DNA from: Peteryoungia ipomoeae | GTDB lineage: Bacteria > Pseudomonadota > Alphaproteobacteria > Rhizobiales > Rhizobiaceae | Assembly: GCF_004912165.1 (NCBI RefSeq) | Contig: NZ_STGV01000001.1 | Span: 992,001-1,056,000, forward strand | Direction: 5' to 3' | DNA: 64,000 bases | In this document: positions 1 to 9,251 of the stretch, one piece after another | How the letters are laid out: each line of letters begins with the position of its first letter | Numbering within the stretch: position 1 is the stretch's first letter | Program-made: the position numbers and the translations under genes | The notes under the pieces: generated by a model | What the model was told of the DNA's origin: nothing | The model's input: the letters and a program-made list of their open reading frames with translations, nothing else | Databases searched by the model: none

Positions 1-1137
1 GAGATCACCGGTGCTGACGCAGTCCACCCGGGATACGGCTTCCTGTCGGAAAACGCCAAGTTCGCCGACATTCTCGATGCGCATGGCATTACCTTCATCG
101 GACCGACGGCTGAGCATATCCGCCTGATGGGCGACAAGATCACCGCGAAGAAGACAGCTGTCGAACTCGGCATCCCCGTCGTTCCCGGCTCGGACGGCGA
201 AGTGAAGCCGGAAAACGCGCTGGAAATCGCCCGTCAGATCGGCTTCCCGGTCCTGATCAAGGCGACGGCCGGCGGCGGTGGTCGCGGCATGAAGGTGGCA
301 AAAACCGAGGAAGAGCTGGAGGAGGCTGTCTCGACCGCGCGCTCCGAAGCCCTCGCTGCCTTCGGCAACGACGCCGTCTATATGGAAAAGTACCTCGGCA
401 AGCCGCGCCATATCGAGGTGCAGGTTGTCGGTGACGGCGCGGGCAACGCCATCCATCTGGGTGAACGCGACTGCTCGCTGCAGCGCCGACACCAGAAGGT
501 CTGGGAAGAAGCCAACTCCCCTGCCCTCAATGTCGAGCAGCGGATGAAGATCGGCCAGATCTGCGCCGATGCGATGAAGAAGATGAAGTACCGGGGTGCC
601 GGCACGATCGAGTTCCTCTATGAAAACGGTGAGTTCTATTTCATCGAAATGAACACCCGTCTGCAGGTAGAGCATCCGATCACCGAAGCGATTACCGGCA
701 TCGACCTCGTGCATGAGCAGATCCGCGTCGCCTCCGGCGCCGGCCTCTCCGTCACGCAGGACGAGATCGTGTTCTCCGGTCATGCCATCGAATGCCGCAT
801 CAATGCCGAGGATCCGCGCACCTTCGTGCCGTCTCCCGGTACGATCACGCATTTCCATGCACCGGGCGGCCTTGGCGTTCGCGTCGACAGTGGCGCCTAT
901 GCCGGCTACAAGATCCCGCCTTATTATGACAGCCTGATCGGCAAGCTCATTGTGCATGGACGCACCCGCGTCGAATGCATGATGCGTCTGCGCCGCGTGC
1001 TCGACGAATTCGTCGTCGACGGCATCAAGACGACGCTGCCGCTGTTCCAGGACCTCGTGGCCAATCAGGATATCGCCAATGGCGACTACGATATCCACTG
1101 GCTGGAGAAATACCTGGCCGAAACCTCGGCCAAGTAA
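1..1137 (+). CDS. accC: Biotin carboxylase subunit of acetyl-CoA carboxylase (5' end outside window)
   Basis: AccC carboxylates the biotin of BCCP (AccB) using ATP and bicarbonate, the first half-reaction of acetyl-CoA carboxylase in fatty acid synthesis. The frame is open from base 1, so the start codon lies to the left; 378 residues are present of about 450 usual, so roughly 70 N-terminal residues are missing. The visible sequence begins inside the pre-ATP-grasp domain ([10 protein letters not shown]). It continues with the glycine-rich ATP-grasp loop [12 protein letters not shown], the catalytic region [14 protein letters not shown] and the C-terminal biotin carboxylase domain. The aat start codon follows 5 bases after the stop, which suggests an accB-accC-aat operon, the usual rhizobial order. 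Confidence 0.97.
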   Translation, partial: EITGADAVHPGYGFLSENAKFADILDAHGITFIGPTAEHIRLMGDKITAKKTAVELGIPVVPGSDGEVKPENALEIARQIGFPVLIKATAGGGGRGMKVAKTEEELEEAVSTARSEALAAFGNDAVYMEKYLGKPRHIEVQVVGDGAGNAIHLGERDCSLQRRHQKVWEEANSPALNVEQRMKIGQICADAMKKMKYRGAGTIEFLYENGEFYFIEMNTRLQVEHPITEAITGIDLVHEQIRVASGAGLSVTQDEIVFSGHAIECRINAEDPRTFVPSPGTITHFHAPGGLGVRVDSGAYAGYKIPPYYDSLIGKLIVHGRTRVECMMRLRRVLDEFVVDGIKTTLPLFQDLVANQDIANGDYDIHWLEKYLAETSAK

Positions 1138-1142
1138 CACAC

Positions 1143-1757
1143 ATGGCTGGGCGCCGCAGCAGGGATCAAAGCATTACGCCGGAACTCCTGCTGCGCGCCT
1201 ATTCCATCGGGATGTTCCCGATGTCGGAATCGGCCGATGATCCGGAACTCTTCTGGGTCGAACCCGATCTTCGCGGGATCATCCCGCTTGATGACTTCCA
1301 CGTTTCGAAAAGCCTCGCCAAGGCAATGCGCAAACACCCCTTCGACATCCGCTTTGACACCGCCTTTGATCAGGTCGTGGAAAAATGCGCCGAGTCTGTC
1401 GAAAATCGACCAAGCACCTGGATCAACGCGCAGATCAAGGACCTCTACGGCGCGCTGCATCGTCTGGGCCATGCTCACAGTGTTGAAGCATGGGAAGGCG
1501 ACGCACTTGTCGGTGGCCTCTATGGCGTGACCCTGGGCTCCGCCTATTTCGGCGAAAGCATGTTTTCGCGACGCACGAATGCCTCGAAGATCTGTCTTGT
1601 CCACCTCGTGGAGCGTTTGCGGGAACGCGGCTTTACGCTTCTCGACACGCAGTTCACCACCGAGCACTTGGTGACGTTCGGGGCCATCGATATTCCGAAA
1701 GCGGAGTATGGGGTCTTGCTGGACCGCGCGATGGAAAGCGAGACGCTGCGCTTCTAG
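1143..1757 (+). CDS. aat: Leucyl/phenylalanyl-tRNA-protein transferase
   Basis: Aat transfers Leu or Phe from aminoacyl-tRNA to proteins with N-terminal Lys or Arg, marking them for ClpS/ClpAP degradation (N-end rule); it is cytosolic. The 204-residue product carries the family blocks [33 protein letters not shown] and [16 protein letters not shown] in the expected order, and its length is typical of the short alphaproteobacterial enzymes. The frame is open further upstream inside accC. The ATG at 1143, just past the accC stop, gives the normal N-terminus, with family similarity starting a few residues later ([16 protein letters not shown]). Confidence 0.96.
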   Translation: MAGRRSRDQSITPELLLRAYSIGMFPMSESADDPELFWVEPDLRGIIPLDDFHVSKSLAKAMRKHPFDIRFDTAFDQVVEKCAESVENRPSTWINAQIKDLYGALHRLGHAHSVEAWEGDALVGGLYGVTLGSAYFGESMFSRRTNASKICLVHLVERLRERGFTLLDTQFTTEHLVTFGAIDIPKAEYGVLLDRAMESETLRF

Positions 1758-1758
1758 G

Positions 1759-1780
1759 CCGCCAGAACTTGGGCTGGCGG
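1759..1780 (+). terminator. Hairpin just after aat, possible terminator
   Basis: A perfect 7-bp inverted repeat (CCGCCAG / CTGGCGG, 8-base loop) begins one base after the aat stop codon. There is no T-run behind it, so it may be a weak or factor-dependent terminator or an mRNA-stabilising hairpin at the end of the acc operon. Confidence 0.4.
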
Positions 1781-1944
1781 ACCATCCCCTTCGAGCGATG
1801 ATCGAGATTGCTTGCCACCATCTGCGTAGCAACAGTTACAGACGCACCCCGCACTCGAGGACTAAACCTCTCCCCATGACAACATCGCCAACCGGCCGGC
1901 CCCAGAAACCGGCACGCGCAGGCGATTACATCTGGAGAGCAACA

Positions 1945-2520
1945 ATGCCCAATTATGCGGAACAGCAGAGCGAAGCGATCTATTTCAGCCTGATGAAAGT
2001 CAACGGCAACGCCAACGTATTCGGAGGCGGACTGGAGGGGGCAGCGGAGGGTGTGAAGTCCCTCCCCGGCAATCAATGCGGCGTCTACAGCATCTGGGCT
2101 GCGACGACCCCCAATCTGAACAGTTTCATTCCGATCTATCTCGGATATACCGGTCGAAATTTTCGGACCCGTCTGAGTGAACATTGCGCCAGCGGGGCGA
2201 TCTATGAGGCCTATACCAATCCGCGTATCAAGCCTGCCGGTGGCATCGGCGTCGTCTTCAATACAATCGACTGGGACACTGGCCGCTCGGTCGAAGCCGC
2301 ACTTCTGCAACTCTTCGACTTTGCCTACAACACCGCTGACAACTCGCCTGTCCGCGATCCCGTTCCCGACGGCTCATCGGAAGCAGACCTGCAAAGCGCG
2401 CCCAAGTTTCCCACCACAGCAGGGGAAATCGAGACGTTCAACGAAATCGTGGCTGCGATCGAGTCGCTGAATAAAGCGACCGGCGAACTCGCGCACCATT
2501 TTCATCATCTCAAGAAGTGA
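1945..2520 (+). CDS. GIY-YIG-like small protein, function unknown
   Basis: A 191-residue protein that I recognise only by motif. Residues 46-133 match the layout of a GIY-YIG nuclease domain: GVY (46-48), YLGYTG (65-70), arginines 74 and 76 in RNFRTRL, a possible catalytic glutamate E117 in SVEAALL, and asparagines 129 and 133. The C-terminal 35 residues look helical and end in a His/Lys cluster. The frame is open back into aat, but the ATG at 1945 has a GGAGAG ribosome site 8 bases upstream and the homology-like region begins after it. It lies between aat and a phospholipase D gene. It could be a DNA repair, restriction-like or mobile-derived nuclease; the substrate cannot be told from sequence. 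Confidence 0.6.
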   Translation: MPNYAEQQSEAIYFSLMKVNGNANVFGGGLEGAAEGVKSLPGNQCGVYSIWAATTPNLNSFIPIYLGYTGRNFRTRLSEHCASGAIYEAYTNPRIKPAGGIGVVFNTIDWDTGRSVEAALLQLFDFAYNTADNSPVRDPVPDGSSEADLQSAPKFPTTAGEIETFNEIVAAIESLNKATGELAHHFHHLKK

Positions 2521-2563
2521 CGGATGCGGCTGGCAATCCCGACCATGCGCCATCCGAAACGCC

Positions 2564-4033
2564 CTAGCGAGGACGTTTCAATCTGCCCCGGAAGAGACCG
2601 CGTTTTTCGATCGGTTCAAACACCTCTTCCGGCCCCTCGGGATCGAGGATTTCGTTGTCCGCAAGCCACTTTTCGATCTCTGATATCGCGGGTGTTTCAT
2701 AGGGTTTCAGCGTGGCAAATCCGTTTTCTGCGCTTCGCACGCGCAAGACTTCGATCGCGGCAATGAGGGAGCCGTTTGCCTTGATTGCCGCCTCGACAGT
2801 CTCTGGCTCTGCCCCCAGATGCTCGGCCAACAGGTCATTTCTGAAACGGGCTATCGTGGACGACATCTGCCCGTCGTCGCCTGCTTCCAATGCAACATCG
2901 CATTCCTGGTCGAAGCGCAGGGATCTGTTGTTCAAGTTGGACGATCCGACGCGGAGATAGTCGTCATCGACGATCATCAGCTTGGCATGCACGTAGATCG
3001 GCTGCCCCTTTGCCGTGACGAGGTGATAGATCCTGAAACGATCATAGGGATCGTGGCGGCGCAGCGCTTCTGCAAGACGCGCGCGCGCCGTATCCATGGC
3101 TATCTGACCAAGCCAGTTGTCCGAAGTGGTTGGATTGATCAGCACAAATTCCGGTCCATCGGGTTCCGCGAGCCGCTTTGCAATGGCCTGCGCAATCGCG
3201 CGCGATGCAAAATATTGGCTTTCGGCATAAACGACATGCCGGGCAGCCTTGATCATGTCGATATAGAGCCGTTCGATCTCGGTGACTGCCGCCTCACCCT
3301 GATAGGCCGGACTTGTGCGGGCGATCGCCAGCTCAACCTTTCCGAACGAGAAGCTCGAGGCGCTCTCCACCGGCGGCGGCACAGGCGCCAGAAGCGGCAC
3401 ATCCTCGCCCCCTGCGCGGGTCCAACGGTAGCGGCAGAGTTCTGCAAGCGCGCGTGCCGCGGGGCCCGTGAAGCGGGTGGAGATATCGTGCCAGGGGCCG
3501 TAAGGCGTGCCGTTGGGACGCTTCCGATTCTGGTCATCGTCAAGATGCTCACGCGTATCCCAACGATCCAGGGTCACGTCAATTCCGCCGCAATAGGCGA
3601 CCGTATCATCGATCACCAGCATCTTCTGATGATGGGAGCTGCCCATCGGGTGCTTGCCATCGAGCCGAACGGTGATCTGCCGGTTCCACTTCCAGCGCAG
3701 GAGATAGGGAAGATTGGATGGCCTTGCCCAGCTTGCGAGTGGTGCCGGGCTCCACAACACGATCCTGATTTCAAGTCCCGGAGTGCGACGGGCAAGCCAG
3801 AGCAGGAAATCACCGACCCGGCGTGGCGCTCCATCGTCGACCTCCGGGTGACCCAGCGTAATGGAGGCGTCAAAATCCCAGCCGACAAAAAAGATCACCC
3901 GCTTTGCCGCCATCATGGAAGCACGTATCGAGGTGAAATAGTCGTTTGCATCGATCAGGATCGAGAAATCATCCGCCGCTTCTGTTCGCCAGCAGTTTTC
4001 GGAAGGCGAGAAGATCGTGGGTAGCACTATCAT
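2564..4033 (-). CDS. Phospholipase D / cardiolipin synthase family protein
   Basis: A 489-residue protein with two HKD motifs: H135-x-K137-x4-D142 in HHQKMLVID, and H349-x-K351-x4-D356 in HAKLMIVDDD. Each is followed by a Gly/Ser-rich strand (GGIDVT, GSSNLNNRS). The PLD superfamily forms a covalent phosphohistidine and hydrolyses or transfers phosphatidyl groups. The layout suits a soluble or peripheral phospholipase D more than a cardiolipin synthase, because I see no N-terminal membrane pair, only the segment VIFFVGW. It stands alone on the minus strand, converging with the GIY-YIG-like gene. Substrate (phosphatidylcholine or other) cannot be decided. Confidence 0.88.
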   Translation of the reverse strand: MIVLPTIFSPSENCWRTEAADDFSILIDANDYFTSIRASMMAAKRVIFFVGWDFDASITLGHPEVDDGAPRRVGDFLLWLARRTPGLEIRIVLWSPAPLASWARPSNLPYLLRWKWNRQITVRLDGKHPMGSSHHQKMLVIDDTVAYCGGIDVTLDRWDTREHLDDDQNRKRPNGTPYGPWHDISTRFTGPAARALAELCRYRWTRAGGEDVPLLAPVPPPVESASSFSFGKVELAIARTSPAYQGEAAVTEIERLYIDMIKAARHVVYAESQYFASRAIAQAIAKRLAEPDGPEFVLINPTTSDNWLGQIAMDTARARLAEALRRHDPYDRFRIYHLVTAKGQPIYVHAKLMIVDDDYLRVGSSNLNNRSLRFDQECDVALEAGDDGQMSSTIARFRNDLLAEHLGAEPETVEAAIKANGSLIAAIEVLRVRSAENGFATLKPYETPAISEIEKWLADNEILDPEGPEEVFEPIEKRGLFRGRLKRPR

Positions 4034-4090
4034 TTACTCCAGACACGGGGCTGCCCCACTCGGCTAGCGCAACCATCGCCCCACGTCCAG

Positions 4091-4570
4091 TCAGCCCTGT
4101 CTCGCGGCGTTGATTTTCGCAATGTCGATCTTGCCCATCTGCATCATCGCCTCGAACACGCGCTTGGCCTCAACCCCGCCCGCGGCAAGGCCGTCGGTCA
4201 GCGCGCGCGGCGTGATCTGCCAGTTGATACCCCATTTGTCCTTGCACCAGCCGCAGGCACTCTCGCTGCCACCATTTCCAACAATTGCATTCCAGTATCG
4301 GTCGGTTTCTTCCTGGTCGTCGGTGGCGATCTGGAAGGAAAAGGCCTCGGAGTGCTTAAACGCCGGGCCACCATTCAAACCCAGGCAGGGAATGCCGGCG
4401 ACCGTAAAGTTGACGGTCAGGACGTCGCCGGCCTTGCCCGAGGGAAAATCCGACGGTGCGCGGTCGACGCTCTTGACCTCGGAGTCGGGAAACAGGTCTG
4501 CGTAGAAACGCGCGGCTTCTTCGGCATCGCGGTCATACCAGATGCATATCGTGTTCTTCGGCACTGCCAT
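4091..4570 (-). CDS. VOC superfamily protein (PhnB / 3-demethylubiquinone methyltransferase-like fold)
   Basis: A 159-residue protein of the vicinal oxygen chelate superfamily, PhnB-like branch. It starts with a beta-strand and FYADLFPDSEV, includes GIPCLGLNGGPAFKHSEAFSFQI, and closes with CGWCKDKWGINWQITP and a C-terminal helix, the common layout of this family. The enzymatic role of these stand-alone proteins is mostly unknown; many were annotated as 3-demethylubiquinone methyltransferases only by name. It lies 57 bases upstream of the phospholipase D gene on the same strand and may be co-transcribed with it. Confidence 0.85.
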   Translation of the reverse strand: MAVPKNTICIWYDRDAEEAARFYADLFPDSEVKSVDRAPSDFPSGKAGDVLTVNFTVAGIPCLGLNGGPAFKHSEAFSFQIATDDQEETDRYWNAIVGNGGSESACGWCKDKWGINWQITPRALTDGLAAGGVEAKRVFEAMMQMGKIDIAKINAARQG

Positions 4571-4719
4571 GACGTTTCCTCCCAGAGATGTCGTGTCGCA
4601 ATTTTACAGCTTTCGGCGCGTCAGCCGCACTGCTAAGGCTCGCCGCACAGCCCCCCGGCACCCTTCACCTCGTTTCAACGCCGTATCTATCGTGATGGCG
4701 CGAAGCGACAAGAGGTCAC

Positions 4720-4959
4720 TCAGGCGGCGTTGAGGTCCGCCACCTCTCCAAAGCCAATGATGAGCTTCGGGCTTGTCATATCACCGCTCTCCTCATCGAC
4801 CTGTACGGAATATGCAGCAACGCCAATGTGGCGAGGGGCCATCGCAGTCGCAATCTTCTCAGCGGCAGCGGCACTGGAAGCCTGACGCATTTCGCCAGGA
4901 ACGACGGCGCCCCGGTTCTTCTTGAAGGGTAGCACGATGAATTTTTCGGAAAGCGCCAT
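4720..4959 (-). CDS. Small conserved-looking protein, function unknown
   Basis: A 79-residue soluble protein I cannot assign. It begins MALSEKFIVLPFKKNRG, has an Ala-rich helix (SSAAAAEKIATAMA) and ends in an acidic, strand-rich segment (GDMTSPKLIIGFGEV). The frame can be extended upstream to 110 residues, but the ATG at 4957-4959 has a GGAG ribosome site about 9 bases upstream and the extension is rich in Arg and Pro like non-coding sequence. It precedes the VOC gene on the same strand by 149 bases, in which I see nothing else. Confidence 0.62.
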   Translation of the reverse strand: MALSEKFIVLPFKKNRGAVVPGEMRQASSAAAAEKIATAMAPRHIGVAAYSVQVDEESGDMTSPKLIIGFGEVADLNAA

Positions 4960-5081
4960 GGCCGAGACTCCAATTTGTTCCCATATTGTTCTCATGGCGG
5001 ACAATGTCAATAGCGATGACCGCCCTTGCGGGGGCGCCCTTTGGATCGACACGTCGCGACGTGAATCAGCGGAACCTGATC

Positions 5082-5963
5082 TTAGTAGAGACCCACACCG
5101 CCCGGCGGTGCGGCCGGCGGCGGTGTCGTGCCCGGCTGGCCGGGTGCCAGCGGGTCAACGGGGTAGATCTGACCGCCATCATTCAGCACATCGGCAGGCG
5201 GCACAGGGTCACCGGGGATCTGCTCCCCCGTCCCATAGGGCAGATCGGATGGCGCCGCGCCTGGAATGTCGCTCGGGACCTCCTGGGGCGCATCCAGCGG
5301 GGGAACCTCGGTCGGTGCGTCGAGCGGCGGCACGGTCCCCGGGGCTGCTGGCTGCTGGCCATCCGTCATGGGAACCTGCTGCGGCGCCTCCAAAGGTGCT
5401 GCACCGGTCTCGCCCTCGATCGGCGCCACCATTTCCGGGGTCGCCGGGGCGACGGGTGCACCGGTCGCCGGCTGTGGTGGCGGGGTTGTCGCCCCCTGAG
5501 CCGTCTGCGCCTTGGCGGGCTCAGGTGCGGGATGGGTGGCCTTCACACCTTCGGGCGCCGGCACATCGGACGTCGCCTTGCAGCCCGTCAGCCAGACGTC
5601 ATAGATCGGATGCTCGACGGCGTTCAGAGCCGGGCTATCGGCAAACATCCAGCCGGAAAAAATGCGGCGGATCTTGCGATCAAGCGTGATCTCGTCGACT
5701 TCGACGAAACTGTCGATCTTCTGGGCTTCCGTCTCGTCGCGCGAATAACAGACCTTCGGCGTTACCTGCAGCGCGCCGAACTGTACGGTTTCGTTGACAT
5801 AGACATCGAAGGTGGTGATGCGGCCGGTGATCTTGTCGATGCCGGAGAACTCGGCAACGGGGTTGGCGAGACGTTCGGCCTGAGCCGGCACCGGCAGGGT
5901 GAGCGGTGCGACAACCACGGATGCCAGGGCCGGAAGGGCCAGTTTCCCGAGGGTCAGTTTCAT
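5082..5963 (-). CDS. DUF2155 domain protein, exported, Pro-rich tail
   Basis: A 293-residue predicted periplasmic protein. Residues 1-29 form a signal peptide ending PVPAQA. Residues 30-155 match the DUF2155 pattern: NPVAEFSGIDKITGR, TFDVYVNETVQFGALQV, KVCYSRDETE and RIFSGWMFADSPALNAVEHPIYDVWLTGC, with paired cysteines that could bond outside the cytoplasm. After about residue 165 the protein is low-complexity, with repeated LDAPTEVPPLDAP-like units rich in Pro, Ala and Thr. Its molecular role is unknown. In rhizobia this gene usually sits beside aat and the NDUFA12 gene, which it does here after an accessory insertion. Confidence 0.86.
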   Translation of the reverse strand: MKLTLGKLALPALASVVVAPLTLPVPAQAERLANPVAEFSGIDKITGRITTFDVYVNETVQFGALQVTPKVCYSRDETEAQKIDSFVEVDEITLDRKIRRIFSGWMFADSPALNAVEHPIYDVWLTGCKATSDVPAPEGVKATHPAPEPAKAQTAQGATTPPPQPATGAPVAPATPEMVAPIEGETGAAPLEAPQQVPMTDGQQPAAPGTVPPLDAPTEVPPLDAPQEVPSDIPGAAPSDLPYGTGEQIPGDPVPPADVLNDGGQIYPVDPLAPGQPGTTPPPAAPPGGVGLY

Positions 5964-6061
5964 GTTCCGCTCACTCTTCCTGCATCCACTGGCCGACTCC
6001 CAAGGCTCTCATTTCCTGACCGTGATCGACTGTCGGCAATCGACCGAGACCAGATATGACA

Positions 6062-6083
6062 AGGGCCTCATGCGAGAGGCCCT
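6062..6083 (-). terminator. Terminator-like hairpin after the NDUFA12 gene
   Basis: An 8-bp perfect stem (AGGGCCTC / GAGGCCCT, 6-base loop) lies 29 bases after the NDUFA12-like stop codon. On the minus strand it is followed by the weakly T-rich TTGTCATAT. It could equally stabilise RNA between this gene and the DUF2155 gene. Confidence 0.5.
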
Positions 6084-6111
6084 AATGCCGGATTATGGCC
6101 AAATCGGGTAA

Positions 6112-6510
6112 TCAGCTGCCGGGTGTCCAGGCATCGTAGTCGCCCGTCACGCGCGGGCGCTCGCCATGAACGGCAATGGAGCCCTGCGGGCGATAGGCGG
6201 CAGCCGTGCCCGTCATGTTGGGGCGATGCGCCTTTTCCCATTCGCGCGCCTTGTAGTCTTCCTTGGAAGGCGGCGTATCCGTGCGATAATGCATCCAGCC
6301 ATGCCAGCCCGAGGCGATCTTCGAGGCATCGGCGTAACCATTGTAGATTACCCAGCGCTTCGGCTGTCCCCAGCTCGTCATCGGGCCTTCGTAATAGACA
6401 TTGCCGAACTCGTCTTCGCCAACGCGCTTGCCGTGCCGCCAGGTGAAGAAACGGGTTCCCATGGTCTGACCGTTCCACCAGGTGAAGATCTGCAAGAGAA
6501 GCTGCTTCAT
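6112..6510 (-). CDS. NADH:ubiquinone oxidoreductase subunit NDUFA12 (B17.2) homologue
   Basis: A 132-residue homologue of the accessory complex I subunit B17.2/NDUFA12, found in mitochondria and alphaproteobacteria, where it sits on the peripheral arm. Diagnostic blocks are FTWWNGQTMGTRFFTWRHG, VGEDEFGNVYYEG and RWVIYNG, with a WHGWMHY segment and the conserved C-terminal region (EWEKAHRPNMTGT). The frame extends 11 codons upstream, but the ATG at 6508-6510 has AAGGAC spaced 7 bases away and gives the normal N-terminus. It is 55 kb from the nuo operon, as is usual for this subunit. Confidence 0.93.
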   Translation of the reverse strand: MKQLLLQIFTWWNGQTMGTRFFTWRHGKRVGEDEFGNVYYEGPMTSWGQPKRWVIYNGYADASKIASGWHGWMHYRTDTPPSKEDYKAREWEKAHRPNMTGTAAAYRPQGSIAVHGERPRVTGDYDAWTPGS

Positions 6511-6617
6511 GTCATGTCCTTGGGCTTGGTTCGCGGGCCGCAACCGGCCCAGACGATCATTTCTCGCTTATGCCGCCTTGACCCCGGCTTGTCCAGTGAT
6601 TCCCCGCCGCCATCTCG

Positions 6618-7088
6618 TCATTTCAGCTTGCGTTTGAAGCCGATATGCGAGGCTTCGAAGCCAAGGCGCTGATAGAATCGATGAGCATCCGTGCGCACGA
6701 CATTCGACGTCAGCTGCACCTTCGCCATGCCACCCTGACGCGCTTCGTTGACCGCGAATTCGAGCATGGCCTTGCCGATGCCCCTACCCCGCATGTCACT
6801 GCGTGTCTGTACGGCCTCGACGATCATTGCGGATGAGCCGCGTCCCGGAAAACTGGTGGTCACCAGCGTCTGGAAGGTTCCGACGATTGCACCGCCGAGG
6901 ACCGCGACATAAAGCGCTTCGTTGGGCGATGCGGCGATCTTCTCGAATGCAGCAAGGTAGTGGTGGCGAAGGGCGGGATCGGTCGTGTCGCCATGGCCAC
7001 CGAGCAGATCATCGGCAAAGAGCGCGATAATCGCATCGATATCCTCTTCCGTCGCCTGCCTGATCACCAGTTCTGCTGTCGTCACCAT
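6618..7088 (-). CDS. GNAT family N-acetyltransferase
   Basis: A 156-residue GCN5-related acetyltransferase. The acetyl-CoA loop is RSDMRGRGIGKAML, preceded by the strand SAMIVEAVQTR and followed by the C-terminal strand FYQRLGFEASHIGFKRKL. GNAT enzymes move an acetyl group from acetyl-CoA to an amine; the substrate here is unknown. The chosen ATG at 7086-7088 has AGGAGAG 6 bases upstream, and eight upstream codons are dropped. It is the last of four GNAT genes on the minus strand around gatA and gatB. Confidence 0.88.
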   Translation of the reverse strand: MVTTAELVIRQATEEDIDAIIALFADDLLGGHGDTTDPALRHHYLAAFEKIAASPNEALYVAVLGGAIVGTFQTLVTTSFPGRGSSAMIVEAVQTRSDMRGRGIGKAMLEFAVNEARQGGMAKVQLTSNVVRTDAHRFYQRLGFEASHIGFKRKLK

Positions 7089-7155
7089 CGCGCTCTCCTG
7101 TTCGTGACGCACGCCCTAGAAAGAGGATGAGACAAGGAGATTACAGACGCGCGCT

Positions 7156-7653
7156 TTATCGCAGCGATTTCTCCATGATCAGCGCTTCGATGCCGCTATC
7201 AGGTCCGCCGCAATTTCGGGTCCGGTCAACCTCGGCGAAGTCGTGGGCTGTGTAAAAGGCAATGGCGCCTTCGTTTTGCGGTTCGACTTCGAGCCGCAAA
7301 ATCTCGGCGTCTGGAAAGCAGGTCTCGATCTCGGCGAAGAGATCGCGGCCGATACCCTGGCGCTGCTGATCCGGATGAACATAGAGCTGGTGCAGGATGG
7401 CCGTCTTCGTGAGCTTGTCCGACATGGCCGCAAAGGCCATGCCGCCGATCCGCTTGCCGTCGTCTGCGACGAGATATTCGCCACCCTTCAGATGGATGCG
7501 CCTTTTGATTTCCGCCTGATTGTGCCAGGCGGAAATCAGCTCCTCGACCTTGGCCGGCCCGTAGAACCGGTCATAAGTCGCGTGGAAGCTCTGCGTCAGC
7601 AGCGCCCGCAGCGGTTCGATATCGCGATCATTGGCCGTGCGGACGAAGAACAA
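7156..7653 (-). CDS. GNAT family N-acetyltransferase
   Basis: A 165-residue GNAT protein beginning FFVRTANDRDIEPLRALL. Its CoA-binding loop is HPDQQRQGIGRDLF, and the C-terminal motif B region is NEGAIAFYTAHDFAEVDR. Its ATG lies only 4 bases after the gatB stop codon, so it is almost certainly translated from the gatB message. Substrate unknown; proximity to gatB alone does not imply a role in tRNA amidation. Confidence 0.9.
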   Translation of the reverse strand: MFFVRTANDRDIEPLRALLTQSFHATYDRFYGPAKVEELISAWHNQAEIKRRIHLKGGEYLVADDGKRIGGMAFAAMSDKLTKTAILHQLYVHPDQQRQGIGRDLFAEIETCFPDAEILRLEVEPQNEGAIAFYTAHDFAEVDRTRNCGGPDSGIEALIMEKSLR

Positions 7654-7657
7654 GGGC

Positions 7658-9163
7658 TTACTCCTCCGGGAGGCCGAGCTTGGCCTTGACCAGCGCCTGA
7701 ACCGCCTGCGGGTTGGCCTTGCCGCCGGTCGCCTTCATGACCTGGCCGACGAACCAGCCGGCAAGCGTGGGCTTGGCGAGTACCTTGGCCACCTGATCAG
7801 GGTTGGCGGCGATGATCTCGTCGACGGCCTTTTCGATGGCGCCTGTGTCGGTCACCTGCTTCATGCCGCGCGCTTCGACGATTTCAGCCGGGTCGCCGCC
7901 TTCGGTCCAGACGATTTCAAAGAGGTCCTTGGCGATCTTGCCGGAGATGACTTCCGACTTGATGAGATCGATAATGCCACCAAGCTGAGCAGGAGAAACC
8001 GGAGTCTCTTCAATGGCTTTTCCGGCTTTGTTCAAGGCGCCAAGCAAGTCGTTGATGACCCAGTTGGCAGCCGTCTTGCCATCGCGCCCTTCGGCCACGG
8101 CTTCAAAATAATCGGCGATCGCCTTCTCCGAGACGAGCACGGAGGCGTCATAGACGGAGAGGCCGAGTTCCGACACAAAGCGTGCCTTCTTGTCGTCGGG
8201 CAGTTCCGGCAGGTCCTTTTTCAGGGCCTCGACATAGGCATCGTCGAATTCGAGCGGCAGCAGGTCCGGATCGGGGAAGTAGCGATAGTCATGCGCATCT
8301 TCCTTGGAGCGCATGGAGCGGGTCTCGCCCTTGTTCGGGTCAAACAGGCGGGTTTCCTGATCGATCGCGCCGCCGTCTTCCAGGATCGCGATCTGTCGCC
8401 GGGCTTCGTATTCGATGGCCTGACCGATGAAACGGATCGAGTTGACGTTCTTGATTTCGCAGCGCGTGCCGAATTCGCCGCCCGGCTTGCGCACGGAAAC
8501 GTTGACGTCGGCGCGCATCGAGCCTTCGTCCATATTGCCGTCGCAGGTGCCGAGGTAACGCACGATCGAGCGCAGCTTGGTCATATAGGCCTTGGCTTCG
8601 TCGGAGGAGCGCATGTCGGGCTTGGACACGATCTCCATCAGAGCCACGCCCGAACGGTTGAGATCCACATAGGACATGGTCGGATGCTGATCATGCATCG
8701 ACTTGCCGGCATCCTGTTCCAGATGCAGGCGCTCGATGCCGATCTCGATATCCTCGAAATTGCCCTGACGGTCGGGACCGAGCGAGATGATGATCTTGCC
8801 CTCGCCGACGATCGGATCCTTGAACTGCGAGATCTGGTAGCCCTGCGGCAGGTCGGGATAGAAATAGTTCTTGCGGTCGAAGATCGAGCGCTTGTTGATC
8901 TGAGCCTTCAGACCCAGACCGGTGCGCACGGCCTGGGCCACGCATTCCTCGTTGATCACGGGCAGCATGCCGGGCATGGCGGCATCGACGAGCGAAACGT
9001 TGGAATTCGGCGCATTGCCGAAGGTCGTCGAGGCGCCGGAAAACAGCTTTGAATTCGACAGGACCTGCGCATGGACCTCCATGCCGATAACGATTTCCCA
9101 GTCGCCGGTGGCGCCGGGAATCAGGCGTTTGGGGTCGGGCGTACGGGTGTCGACGAGGGTCAT
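7658..9163 (-). CDS. gatB: Asp-tRNA(Asn)/Glu-tRNA(Gln) amidotransferase subunit B
   Basis: GatB binds misacylated Glu-tRNA(Gln) or Asp-tRNA(Asn), phosphorylates the acyl group with ATP and receives ammonia from GatA, making Gln-tRNA or Asn-tRNA. The 501-residue product has the N-terminal signature [13 protein letters not shown] and [10 protein letters not shown], the cradle core with [14 protein letters not shown] and the YQEY-like C-terminal tail ending AQVLVKA-type helix ([12 protein letters not shown]). An ATG five codons earlier (9178) is possible, but GGAAGAG lies 6 bases upstream of the ATG at 9163, and [17 protein letters not shown] is the expected rhizobial N-terminus. Confidence 0.96.
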   Translation of the reverse strand: MTLVDTRTPDPKRLIPGATGDWEIVIGMEVHAQVLSNSKLFSGASTTFGNAPNSNVSLVDAAMPGMLPVINEECVAQAVRTGLGLKAQINKRSIFDRKNYFYPDLPQGYQISQFKDPIVGEGKIIISLGPDRQGNFEDIEIGIERLHLEQDAGKSMHDQHPTMSYVDLNRSGVALMEIVSKPDMRSSDEAKAYMTKLRSIVRYLGTCDGNMDEGSMRADVNVSVRKPGGEFGTRCEIKNVNSIRFIGQAIEYEARRQIAILEDGGAIDQETRLFDPNKGETRSMRSKEDAHDYRYFPDPDLLPLEFDDAYVEALKKDLPELPDDKKARFVSELGLSVYDASVLVSEKAIADYFEAVAEGRDGKTAANWVINDLLGALNKAGKAIEETPVSPAQLGGIIDLIKSEVISGKIAKDLFEIVWTEGGDPAEIVEARGMKQVTDTGAIEKAVDEIIAANPDQVAKVLAKPTLAGWFVGQVMKATGGKANPQAVQALVKAKLGLPEE

Positions 9164-9251
9164 GACATGCTCTTCCATGCGAATGATATTTGCCTATCCG
9201 GTTAGAGCAAATGGCCTGACGGTGCAAGACTTTGCAGGCCTGTGGGCATGA

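Noticed and set aside
1..1137. accC as a truncated pseudogene
   Set aside because: The frame is intact and open to the left edge; the missing N-terminus is due to the window boundary.
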